DNA of 39,571 nt, from assembly GCA_035531475.1 (NCBI GenBank), contig DATKST010000137.1, forward strand, positions 1-39,571, written 5' to 3'. Shown here in pieces: positions 15,427 to 22,894 of the stretch (position 1 is its first letter; every line of letters begins with the position of its first letter). The notes below the pieces were generated by a model that saw only the letters and a program-made list of their open reading frames with translations, ran no database searches and was not told the origin of the DNA. The position numbers and the translations under genes are program-made. This stretch comes from CALCEB01 sp035531475 (GTDB taxonomy: Bacteria > Acidobacteriota > Terriglobia > UBA7540).

Positions 15427-16880
15427 CCAGGGATTTTGCCCTTGAAATCTCGTAAGGGCGACCCTTGCGGTCGCCCGAGGGCGGGCGCGGCGGTTTGAGC
15501 TTGGCAAACGGACGCGATGGCGGACTCCAACACTCCGAGCCCTTCTTCGAATTGCTCGTCGCTGATCACCAAGGGCACGAGCAGGCGGATCACATTATCG
15601 TAAGTCCCGGCGGAGAGCACGATCAGGCCGCGCTGGTAACAGGCTTGGACGATTTTCTTAGTCTCTTCGTCGGCGGGTTGGCGTGTTTCCTGCGATCGGA
15701 CAAACTCGATGGCCCGCATGGCGCCGATGCCGCGCACGTCCCCAATCAGCGGCCAGCGGCCCTGCCATGCCCGCGCCCGCGCTGCGAAGCGGTCACCCAA
15801 AACGTTAGCCCGGGCGAGCAGGTTATAGTCTGCCTCTCCGCCGTGATTGTCGTCGGCTAGAGCGTCGCCGCCTTTACGGTCGAAGGCTTCGATCACCGCC
15901 AGCGCGGCCTCGCAAGCCAAGGGATTTCCTCCAAAGGTTCCGCCCAATCCGCCGGGTTCCGGAGTGTCCATGATCTCGGCCCGGCCCGTCACCGCCGCCA
16001 GCGGCAATCCACCACCCAACGATTTCGCCATGGTCACGAGGTCGGGCACAATGCCCAACCGCTCGCAGGCGAAAAGAGCGCCGGTCCTGCCAAAGCCGCT
16101 CTGCACTTCGTCGGCGATGAACAGAATTCCATGCCGGCGGCAAATCTCCTGGAGAATCGAGAAGAATTCCGGCGGAGGTGTCACAAATCCTCCTTCGCCC
16201 AGCACCGGCTCCACGATGAGCGCCGCAACCGAGTCCGGCGAGACGACGCGCCTGAAGGTGTCTTCGAGATGCTGGGCGCAGAAGACATTGCAGGATGGGT
16301 ATTGCAACGAATACGAACACCGGTAGCAATAGGCGTAGGGAATGCGGTAGACGTCGCTGGCAAAGGGTTCAAACCCGCGCTTGTAGGGCTTGGTTTTGCT
16401 GGTGAGCGACATGGTGAGCATCGTCCGCCCATGGAAAGCATCTTCAAAACAGAGGATGGCCGGACGCCGCGTATAAGCACGGGCGATCTTGATGGCGTTC
16501 TCCACAGCTTCCGCGCCACTGTTCAACAGCAAAGTCTTCTTCGGAAAGTCGCCGGGCGCCAGTGCATTCAGCCGCTCCGCGAGGCGAACGTATCCGTCAT
16601 AGGGCGTGACGTGGAAACAGGTATGGAGGTAACGATCAACCTGGGAGTGGAGAGCCGCGACCACGCCGGGGGCGCGATGGCCAACGTTCAAGCAGCCCAA
16701 TCCGCCAGCAAAGTCGATGAAGCGGTTGCCGTCGACATCTTCAATCACCGCTCCTTCGCTGTGCTCCACAAAGATGGGCGTGATGTTGTAAGCGGCGCGG
16801 GGAACCGCAACGGACCGGCGTTCCATCCATGCGACCGAGCGTGGCCCGGGAATGGGAGTGCGTAATTGTATGGTGGACAT
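15423..16880 (-). CDS. gabT: Class III aminotransferase, 4-aminobutyrate-type
   Basis: A PLP enzyme that moves the amino group of GABA or a similar omega-amino acid to a keto acid, leaving a semialdehyde. LNSGAEAVENAIKIAR, the cofactor Asp257 in ADEVQSGFGR and the Schiff-base Lys286 in MAKSLGGG are in place. The ATG at 16880 has GAGG 5 bases upstream and fits the family better than the TTG at 16904. Three oddities occur. Cys185, 188, 197 and 201 form a C-x2-C-x8-C-x3-C cluster. About 16 extra residues (336-351) lie between VIEAF and LLARAN, where relatives have only a short turn. The last residues (GRPQGSPLRDFKGKIPG) are encoded by a palindromic repeat. It is the last gene of the amine operon. 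Confidence 0.88.
   Translation of the reverse strand: MSTIQLRTPIPGPRSVAWMERRSVAVPRAAYNITPIFVEHSEGAVIEDVDGNRFIDFAGGLGCLNVGHRAPGVVAALHSQVDRYLHTCFHVTPYDGYVRLAERLNALAPGDFPKKTLLLNSGAEAVENAIKIARAYTRRPAILCFEDAFHGRTMLTMSLTSKTKPYKRGFEPFASDVYRIPYAYCYRCSYSLQYPSCNVFCAQHLEDTFRRVVSPDSVAALIVEPVLGEGGFVTPPPEFFSILQEICRRHGILFIADEVQSGFGRTGALFACERLGIVPDLVTMAKSLGGGLPLAAVTGRAEIMDTPEPGGLGGTFGGNPLACEAALAVIEAFDRKGGDALADDNHGGEADYNLLARANVLGDRFAARARAWQGRWPLIGDVRGIGAMRAIEFVRSQETRQPADEETKKIVQACYQRGLIVLSAGTYDNVIRLLVPLVISDEQFEEGLGVLESAIASVCQAQTAAPALGRPQGSPLRDFKGKIPG
15456..15476. repeat. GGGCGACC hairpin inside the gabT 3' end
   Basis: A perfect 8-bp stem GGGCGACC-CTTGC-GGTCGCCC lies within the last codons of gabT, 33 bases before its stop. 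It encodes the tail residues GRPQGSP. Such a tail is not part of the aminotransferase fold and looks like read-through into a short mobile palindrome. Confidence 0.6.
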
Positions 16881-16925
16881 ATGGACCTCGGCAGCGAAGA
16901 GCAATCAGCAGCCAGCCGGCCTTGC

Positions 16926-17002
16926 GCCCCTCACCCGCCGCTCCGCGTCACCCTCTCCCCGCAAGCGGGGAGAGGGTGACGCGGAGCGGCGGGTGAGGGG
17001 GC
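16926..17002. repeat. CCCTCACCC-type palindromic repeat, copy 4
   Basis: A nearly perfect inverted repeat: 37 bases at 16926-16962 pair with 38 bases at 16965-17002 (one extra base), with an AA loop. It has the family ends GCCCCTCACCC/GGGTGAGGGGGC and core CCCTCTCCCCGC/GCGGGGAGAGGG, with a distinct middle (GCCGCTCCGCGTCA). On the minus strand it begins 4 bases after the stop of the aldehyde dehydrogenase gene and ends about 45 bases before gabT. It would put a roughly 37-bp RNA stem between two operon genes. Confidence 0.9.
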
Positions 17003-17006
17003 TTCT

Positions 17007-18464
17007 CTAATACCAGCCAATGGGCTGCTCGTTGAGATTGATATAGACTTGCTTGGTTTCCAGATACTCATCAATACCCCCGGTACCCAGCTCACGGCCA
17101 AAGCCCGATTGCTTGTAGCCGCCCCAGGGCGCTTCGACGTAAGTCGGCTGCATATGATTCACCCAGACGATCCCGGCACGCAGAGCTTTCACCACCCGCA
17201 TGGCCCTGAAAATGTCACGTGACCAGACGGCTGCGGCAAGGCCGTAGGGCGTATCGTTGGCAATGTGGATCGCCTCCTTTTCATCCGCAAAGGGAATCAC
17301 CGCGGCCACCGGGCCGAACACTTCCTCGCGCGCAATGCGGGAGTTGTTGGGAACATCGTAGAAAATCGTGGGCGCGACGTAGTAACCCCGGCCCATGTTT
17401 TCAGCCCGTCCGCCGCCAATGGCAGTCTTGGCCTCTTTCTTTCCAATTTCCTGATAGGACATCACCCGCTGATACTGCTCTTTGCTCACCAGCGGTCCCA
17501 TCTTCGTTTCCCGTTCGAGCGGAGGCCCAAGTTTGATTCGCTTGGTCTTTTCCGTCATGGCTTCGAGAAACTTGGGATAGACCGACCGCTCCACCAGAAT
17601 GCGGCTCCCTGCGGAACACACTTCACCTTGATTGATGAAGACGCCGAACAGCGCCCCATCCACCGCAGCCTCGAAATCCGAATCGGCGAAGAAAATATTG
17701 GGCGACTTGCCACCCAGCTCGAGCGTCACGCGCTTCACCGTGTCCGCTGCCATCTTCACGATCTGCTTGCCCACCGCCGCGCTGCCCGTGAACGCGATCT
17801 TGTTCACGCTGGCGTGTTGCACCAGCGGCGCTCCGGCTGTCTCACCGAAGCCGGTGACGATGTTCACCACGCCGGGTGGCAATCCTACGTCCTCGAGCCA
17901 TTTGCCCATTTCCAGCGCGGTCAGGGGCGTTTGCTCGGCGGGTTTCAACACACACGTGCATCCTGCGGCCAACGCCGGCGCCAGCTTCCACGCCGCCATC
18001 AGCAACGGATAATTCCAGGGGATGATCTGGCCGGCCACACCCACCGGCTCCTTCAGAGTCAGGCTCAGGGCATTGTCAGGCACGGGGTTAACTTGCCCCG
18101 TGACCTTGGTGGCAAGGCCGCCGTAATACTCGAAACAAGTGGCAACGTCATTGATGTCAAATTCGGCCTCGACAATAGGCTTGCCCGAGTTGCGCGATTC
18201 AATCTCCGCCAACAGTGCGCTCTCCTTGCGGACGCGCTCCGCCAGGCGGAACAGAATCCGGCCGCGATCCTGCGCCGTGGTCGAACCCCAAGGGCCGGAG
18301 TCGAATGCCTCCCGCGCCGCCCGCACTGCAAGGTCAATGTCTTCCGCGCCGCCCTCCGGCGCTTCCGCCATCACTTCTTCCGTCGATGGATCGTAGACCG
18401 GGAAATAACCGCTGTGGGCGGCCTCCACCCACTCGCCATTGATTAACATTCGATAGCGTTGCAT
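17007..18464 (-). CDS. NAD(P)-dependent aldehyde dehydrogenase, betaine/aminobutyraldehyde type
   Basis: The 485-residue enzyme oxidises an aldehyde to its acid. Catalytic Cys283 lies in NQGEVCSAGSR, the general base Glu249 in LELGGKSPN, and Asn151 in PWNYP. The overall pattern is closest to betaine-aldehyde or gamma-aminobutyraldehyde dehydrogenases (BetB, PuuC, GbsA-like). The exact aldehyde cannot be read from sequence. The neighbours, a permease and two aminotransferases, suggest an amino aldehyde or the semialdehyde made by gabT. The ATG at 18464 has a strong AGGAGAGAGG ribosome binding site. A large palindromic repeat follows its stop. Confidence 0.9.
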   Translation of the reverse strand: MQRYRMLINGEWVEAAHSGYFPVYDPSTEEVMAEAPEGGAEDIDLAVRAAREAFDSGPWGSTTAQDRGRILFRLAERVRKESALLAEIESRNSGKPIVEAEFDINDVATCFEYYGGLATKVTGQVNPVPDNALSLTLKEPVGVAGQIIPWNYPLLMAAWKLAPALAAGCTCVLKPAEQTPLTALEMGKWLEDVGLPPGVVNIVTGFGETAGAPLVQHASVNKIAFTGSAAVGKQIVKMAADTVKRVTLELGGKSPNIFFADSDFEAAVDGALFGVFINQGEVCSAGSRILVERSVYPKFLEAMTEKTKRIKLGPPLERETKMGPLVSKEQYQRVMSYQEIGKKEAKTAIGGGRAENMGRGYYVAPTIFYDVPNNSRIAREEVFGPVAAVIPFADEKEAIHIANDTPYGLAAAVWSRDIFRAMRVVKALRAGIVWVNHMQPTYVEAPWGGYKQSGFGRELGTGGIDEYLETKQVYINLNEQPIGWY

Positions 18465-18506
18465 GACCTCTCTCCTAAATTGTGCTTCCCTGGCTTCCTT
18501 TGGAAC

Positions 18507-19940
18507 TCAGAGGCCGGCCGCCGGTTGCGGCTTTCGGTGCCCGTACACATAAAAGAAGAAAACAGCCAGACCGATGAAGGCCAATGTGCCGCCCGCCATC
18601 CACGTTTCATACGATAGGATCGGGGTAATCTGCTGCGCTGGATAGAATGCGAAAACGATTCCAAGCATGGTCATTAACCATCCGCTCGATCCGGCCAGGA
18701 CAAGAACGCGCTTGGAATAGCGTCCTCGGCCCGCAGCAGGATTGAGACCAATCTTGAGGATTGCGCCAAACATGTAAAGAAAAGGAACCAATTGCAGGAC
18801 CACCGCCAATGAGAGCATCTTCTGGAAAGTCTCCTGCACGCCGGAGCCGAGAAAGCTGATCAAAACCAGAATGGTTGACACGGTGGCATGAACGATCAGA
18901 GCCGCATAAGGGGTGCCGTAGCGAGGATGGACCTTACCCAACCATTTCGGCAGGCAGGAATCGAGGCCCGCAACGAATGGGATGCGCGCCGATCCGGCCA
19001 GCCACGCCGAACCGATGCCGGCAATCGACAGGCTGAGCATCAGAGCGAAGGGCGGGACAATCCATGCGGCCCCGGCGCGGTTGGCCATGTGGCCCACCGC
19101 CTGCATGATTCCTTCGAGAACGTTGATATCCTTTTTGCTGACCGCGAGCAGCAGGGTGAGCGTCGCGGCAATGTAGAGAGCTCCGGAAATCACACCTCCC
19201 CAGACGACCGCGCCGGGAAGAATTCGCTGCGGCTCCTTGATTTCATCACCCATCACGGAGGCCAGTTCCAGCCCCACCAACCCGAAGCAGATCACCCCGA
19301 AAGAATTGAGCAAGGAATGTGAATTGGAAGGGATGCGAAAGTCCGCTGCGCTCAGGGTGGTCCCGAAGTGCAACCACACGATGACGCCTAAGCCGATCAA
19401 TGCTGCTGCCGCAATCCCGGTGCCGATGCTGCCAACGTTGTTGATCCATTTCCCAACGCCCAATCCCAAGATGTTAAGTACCACCAGCAGCGCCAACAAA
19501 GTCAGGGATACCGTCACAGCGAAAGCCTTCTTATCGGCAAGAGACGCATGGCCGGGACCTAGAATGAACACCGAAACACCCACAAAGTACAGCATCACCG
19601 TTGGCACATACATCATGTTGTTCGTCCAGTAGCACCAACCGGAGAGAAAGCCGTGAAAGTCACCGAACTCTTCCTTGGCCCAGAGATAGACGCCGCCTTC
19701 GCCCGGATACCTGTGAGCCAGCTCGATGACGGCAACACCTTGCGGCAGAAAAAACAGCAGGATGGAAATGATCCACAGCCAGACCGTGATCCCGCCGTTC
19801 GCCGCAATGCTGGGAACCACGTTCAGGTTGAAAACCGCCACCACAAACAGCAGCACCAGGTCCCAACGGCCCAGAGCGCGATGGAGCCTGGCCTTCTCGC
19901 TCTTCGCGAGTTGCGTTTCAGAGATGGACGAAGTGGTCAT
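18507..19940 (-). CDS. APC-family amino acid/polyamine permease
   Basis: A 477-residue integral membrane protein with about twelve hydrophobic segments. It has the APC superfamily opening (LHRALGRWDLVLLFVVAVFN) and the unwound TM1 region near PSIAANGG, followed by YPGEGGVYLWAKEEFGDFHG, a motif common to amino acid and polyamine antiporters. FGLVGLELASVMGDEIKEPQ matches the TM6 region. It would bring an amino acid or amine across the inner membrane using an ion or antiport gradient. It lies between the two enzyme genes of the operon, 42 bases before the dehydrogenase gene. The ribosome binding site is weak. The substrate is unknown; the PuuP-like role is inferred from context. Confidence 0.85.
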   Translation of the reverse strand: MTTSSISETQLAKSEKARLHRALGRWDLVLLFVVAVFNLNVVPSIAANGGITVWLWIISILLFFLPQGVAVIELAHRYPGEGGVYLWAKEEFGDFHGFLSGWCYWTNNMMYVPTVMLYFVGVSVFILGPGHASLADKKAFAVTVSLTLLALLVVLNILGLGVGKWINNVGSIGTGIAAAALIGLGVIVWLHFGTTLSAADFRIPSNSHSLLNSFGVICFGLVGLELASVMGDEIKEPQRILPGAVVWGGVISGALYIAATLTLLLAVSKKDINVLEGIMQAVGHMANRAGAAWIVPPFALMLSLSIAGIGSAWLAGSARIPFVAGLDSCLPKWLGKVHPRYGTPYAALIVHATVSTILVLISFLGSGVQETFQKMLSLAVVLQLVPFLYMFGAILKIGLNPAAGRGRYSKRVLVLAGSSGWLMTMLGIVFAFYPAQQITPILSYETWMAGGTLAFIGLAVFFFYVYGHRKPQPAAGL

Positions 19941-20155
19941 GGTCTGGGATCAAGCTCCGGGTTGGCAAGTACCGGATGGTTCTAGCCCTTGAGGCGATCA
20001 CGCTCAACACGCGCCTCAACCAGGGAAGCCTAGCCAGGTTGCTGCTACCAAGCAGGCACGCCCCTTCCTGGTCGATGATTGACGGATCCAAGCCATTTAC
20101 TGAACCGCAAGATACGTCGTAAGCAGGATGCCCGGGAAAATTAGCCTTTGCCATC

Positions 20156-21526
20156 TCAGTGAGCTACGGCGGCCTTGCGCTCCTGCTGCGCCTTGGCAAG
20201 GGCCGGCGCAATTTCCGCAAACACATCCAGGTGCCGGCCAATGTCGGCCTCGGTATGCGCCACTGATAAGGTCCATTGCTCGTCCCACCAATGGGCTTGC
20301 GGCAGCACGCCGCGATTGACCATCGCGAACCAATAATGCCGCCAAAGGTCAACGTCAATGGTGATCCAATCACGGTAATTGCGCACGGGTTTGGGGTAGA
20401 GCATCACGGCGCCATTGGCGCCCGCCCCAATGCAATACGCAGTCAGTCCCACGTGCTGGATGATGCGATTGTGGCCGTCCACCAGCCGGGTGTTCAGCCG
20501 GTTGATCTGCTCGTAGGCGGCGGGCGTCAAGACTTCCCGGAAAGTAGCGATCCCGGCGGCCATCACCAGGGGGTTGGTGTTGTAAGTTCCGGCATGGAAC
20601 ACTTTGTGTTGGGCAATGGGGTCCATGACGTTCTTATTCGCCGCGTAAGCCGCCAACGGAAAGCCTCCGCCAATGGACTTGGCCAGGCAAATGATGTCGG
20701 GCCTGATCTTGAAGTATTCGCAGGCGCCGCCCCGCGCCAGTTTCGCTCCCGTCTTCACTTCATCAAAGATCAGCAGGGCTCCGTAGCGCGTGCAAAGTTC
20801 CCGCAGTCCCTGCAAATAGCCATCATCCGGCATGCAGATGCCCACATTCATCATGATCGGCTCAACGATGACGGCGGCAATCTCCTTGGGATATTGCTTA
20901 AACAGCTTCTCCGCCGTGGCGAGGTTATTGAAAGGAGCGACCAGCGTATTTTGCAGTGTGCCCGAGGGCACACCGGCGCTGGAGGGGACTGGTGTGGGAG
21001 CCTCCGCATCGCCAAATTGTGGCGCTTTGGGCTTGACGCTGACCATCACGGAATCGTGAATGCCGTGGTAGGCTCCCTCAGTCTTGATGATGCGATCCCG
21101 GCCGGTGGCGCCCCGGGCCAGGCGGATGGCGTGCATGGTCACTTCCGTGCCGCTGTTGCCGAAGCGGACGTGTTCAACGGGAAAGCGCGAGCAGATTTCC
21201 TCCGCCAGCTCGGCCTCCAGCTCGTGCGGCATGCCAAACATGGTCCCAGTCTTCAGCCGGGCTTCAACGGCGCGCGTGACCGCAGGATTGCAATGACCCG
21301 CCATCAATGCTCCGAAACACATATTGAAGTCAATGTATTCGTTGCCGTCCAGATCGTGCAGGCGCGAGCCTTGCCCGTCGCGAACGAAGATGGGATACGG
21401 CTCATAGATGCGGAAATTGCTGGCGACGCCCAGAGGCATGCTATTCTTTGCCCGCTCGTGAGCCGCGTGGGAGCGAGGTGTGCGTGATTTGAAAGTTTCA
21501 ATCTCTTTGTGTAGATCTGCGTGCAT
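20156..21526 (-). CDS. Class III aminotransferase, glutamate-1-semialdehyde aminomutase-like
   Basis: The 456-residue PLP enzyme has FGNSGTEVTMHAIRLAR (phosphate site), GAYHGIHD, the cofactor Asp255 in IFDEVKTG, and the Schiff-base Lys283 in LAKSIGGGFPLAAY. It resembles HemL-type sequences, but the extended C-terminus and the catabolic neighbours argue against tetrapyrrole synthesis. A transaminase for an omega-amino acid or amine such as beta-alanine is more likely. I chose the ATG at 21526: AAGGAG sits 6 bases upstream on the minus strand, and the family homology begins after it. It is the first gene of the operon and diverges from the regulator at 21649. About 215 bases separate it from the permease, with a small hairpin TTGAGGCG/CGCCTCAA at 19989-20019. 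Confidence 0.85.
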   Translation of the reverse strand: MHADLHKEIETFKSRTPRSHAAHERAKNSMPLGVASNFRIYEPYPIFVRDGQGSRLHDLDGNEYIDFNMCFGALMAGHCNPAVTRAVEARLKTGTMFGMPHELEAELAEEICSRFPVEHVRFGNSGTEVTMHAIRLARGATGRDRIIKTEGAYHGIHDSVMVSVKPKAPQFGDAEAPTPVPSSAGVPSGTLQNTLVAPFNNLATAEKLFKQYPKEIAAVIVEPIMMNVGICMPDDGYLQGLRELCTRYGALLIFDEVKTGAKLARGGACEYFKIRPDIICLAKSIGGGFPLAAYAANKNVMDPIAQHKVFHAGTYNTNPLVMAAGIATFREVLTPAAYEQINRLNTRLVDGHNRIIQHVGLTAYCIGAGANGAVMLYPKPVRNYRDWITIDVDLWRHYWFAMVNRGVLPQAHWWDEQWTLSVAHTEADIGRHLDVFAEIAPALAKAQQERKAAVAH

Positions 21527-21594
21527 AACGCTCCTTCCGTGCTCTCCCAAGAAGTATCGGTTTTTTCTTGACGCGATGACCCGGGGCGTGAGAA

Positions 21595-21626
21595 TGAGTT
21601 GAAGAACAACACTCAAACCCTACTAT
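21595..21626 (+). promoter_or_regulatory. Promoter and operator candidate of the divergent regulator
   Basis: TTGAAG (21599-21604) and TACTAT (21621-21626) are 16 bases apart and face the regulator gene. An imperfect palindrome, TGAGTTG...CAACACTCA at 21595-21615, overlaps the -35 box and could be an operator for self-control or for the divergent amine operon. The palindrome is short and imperfect, so the operator is a guess. Confidence 0.35.
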
Positions 21627-21648
21627 AAATTTGGAATCTTAGGTTAAC

Positions 21649-22491
21649 ATGGAGATCATGTCAAGCTCTACCCGGCAGGGCAAACAACCTGACGCCGAAA
21701 AAACATATTTGAGAATTGGTGATGTCGCCCGTCTGGTGGGCATATCAGCCTCGGTTCTCCGCGATTGGGAGAATATTGGGCTGGTCAGCCCTGGGCGCAC
21801 CGAGAGTGGCTACCGGCTCTACACCGCGCAGGACGTGAAACTTCTGAAGCGCGCCCGGCTCTTGCGCCGGAACCAGGGGCTGAACGCCGCCGCCATCGTT
21901 CACTTACTGACAAGCGAAAGCCGCCGTGATGGAGGGGCTGGAGAGGCGCGCCAGCGAACGTCGCCGGGCAGACGGCTCCGCAACCTGCGGACGCGGCGGG
22001 GGCTCTCGCTCGCCACAGTGGCCCGAGCCACGGGCGTCTCGGTGGGTTTCTTGAGCGCTCTGGAGCGCTCGCAAACCAATGCATCCGTCTCAACCTTACG
22101 GAAGCTGGCGCGATTTTATAATCTCAGCGTCCTGGACTTTTTCAATCCTTCGGCCTCCAACCCGCATTGGGTCCGGCCGGGCGACCGCAAGGTGCTGGAG
22201 GTGGGGCCCGGCGTGCGGATGGAATTGTTGGCGTGGGGCAATACCATCATGGAGCCGCACTTGTTCCGCATCGCACCCGGCGCTGGCAGTGGTGAGTCGT
22301 ATCAACACGAGGGAGAAGAATTCCTCTACGTGCTGCGCGGACAGTTCGAGATTTCGTTGGGCGGCGCGAAACCTTTTTGTTTGAACTGCGGGGACAGCTT
22401 TTACTTTGAAAGTAATACTCCTCATCAATGGAAAAATCCCGGAGTAGAAGAAACCTGGGTCATCTGGGTGAACACGCCGCCGACTTTCTGA
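21649..22491 (+). CDS. MerR-XRE-cupin three-domain transcriptional regulator
   Basis: The 280-residue protein joins three recognisable domains. Residues 20-88 are a MerR-type winged helix (LRIGDVARLVGISASVLRDW...GYRLYTAQDV). Residues 107-166 are an XRE/Cro helix-turn-helix (LRNLRTRRGLSLATVARATG...SALERSQTNASVSTL). Residues 190-278 are a cupin barrel with QHEGEEFLYVLRG and NTPHQW, giving His220 and His259 as possible metal ligands. The XRE-cupin half alone is the layout of PuuR, the putrescine repressor; the MerR head is additional. It is transcribed away from the aminotransferase-permease-dehydrogenase operon, which makes it the likely sensor of the pathway substrate. An AGG 5 bases before the ATG at 21649 supports this start weakly; ATG 21658 is an alternative. 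Confidence 0.9.
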   Translation: MEIMSSSTRQGKQPDAEKTYLRIGDVARLVGISASVLRDWENIGLVSPGRTESGYRLYTAQDVKLLKRARLLRRNQGLNAAAIVHLLTSESRRDGGAGEARQRTSPGRRLRNLRTRRGLSLATVARATGVSVGFLSALERSQTNASVSTLRKLARFYNLSVLDFFNPSASNPHWVRPGDRKVLEVGPGVRMELLAWGNTIMEPHLFRIAPGAGSGESYQHEGEEFLYVLRGQFEISLGGAKPFCLNCGDSFYFESNTPHQWKNPGVEETWVIWVNTPPTF

Positions 22492-22703
22492 GGCGTGTCG
22501 GATGACCCGGAATCGCCGGAAGCAAAACGAATGCCCCTACCCTACGCGATGGAACACGGTTATTGCCGCGAGCGCAAGAATCCAAAACCCGCTGGGCCGA
22601 TGGATTCCTGCTTCCCGCCGACGCGGAAACAAGCTTCGGGGGAATGACGGGCCGCAGTGGGTCAGAATATCCTGCCGAAAAAATGAGTAGTGGCGTCTTT
22701 TGC

Positions 22704-22781
22704 TTGCTGTAGCGGCGGTCTCTGACCGCCGACTTTTATTTTTCAACAGCTTTCGGCGGTCAGAGACCGCCGCTACAGCAA
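22704..22781. repeat. 29-bp perfect inverted repeat with self-palindromic arms
   Basis: The left arm at 22704-22732 and right arm at 22753-22781 are exact reverse complements, separated by 20 AT-rich bases. Each arm itself contains CGGCGGTC-TCT-GACCGCCG, so it can fold alone or with the other. Both arms carry TTGCTGTAGCG at their outer ends, shared with the hairpin at 3531-3557. It ends 30 bases before the nuo promoter candidate. Confidence 0.9.
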
Positions 22782-22811
22782 ACTGCGCCAGTAGCAAAAA
22801 AATGCAAAACA

Positions 22812-22841
22812 TTGACAAGCGGAAGCAGATCGGGGTAGAAA
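22812..22841 (+). promoter_or_regulatory. Sigma-70-like promoter candidate for the nuo operon
   Basis: A perfect TTGACA (22812-22817) is followed after 18 bases by TAGAAA (22836-22841). The start would fall near 22848, leaving a leader of about 47 bases with GGGAGAG before the nuoA start. No other promoter-like pair is evident before the operon. Confidence 0.5.
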
Positions 22842-22894
22842 AGTTAGTTGCCCAGAAATACTGACGTGCAACAGATGGGAACGGGAGAGTTCCA

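Larger units (their letters stand above)
22492..22894. other. Region between the regulator and nuoA
   Basis: The 403 bases hold no supported gene. They contain a 29-bp perfect inverted repeat (22704-22781), a TTGACA promoter candidate (22812-22841) and the nuoA ribosome binding site. A stretch at 22600-22650 (GGATTCCTGCTTCCC...GGGGGAATGACGG) also looks like a degenerate palindromic repeat. Confidence 0.6.

Noticed and set aside
20156..21526. hemL (glutamate-1-semialdehyde aminomutase)
   Set aside because: The sequence resembles HemL, but the operon holds a permease, aldehyde dehydrogenase and second aminotransferase with no tetrapyrrole gene, so a catabolic transaminase is more likely.
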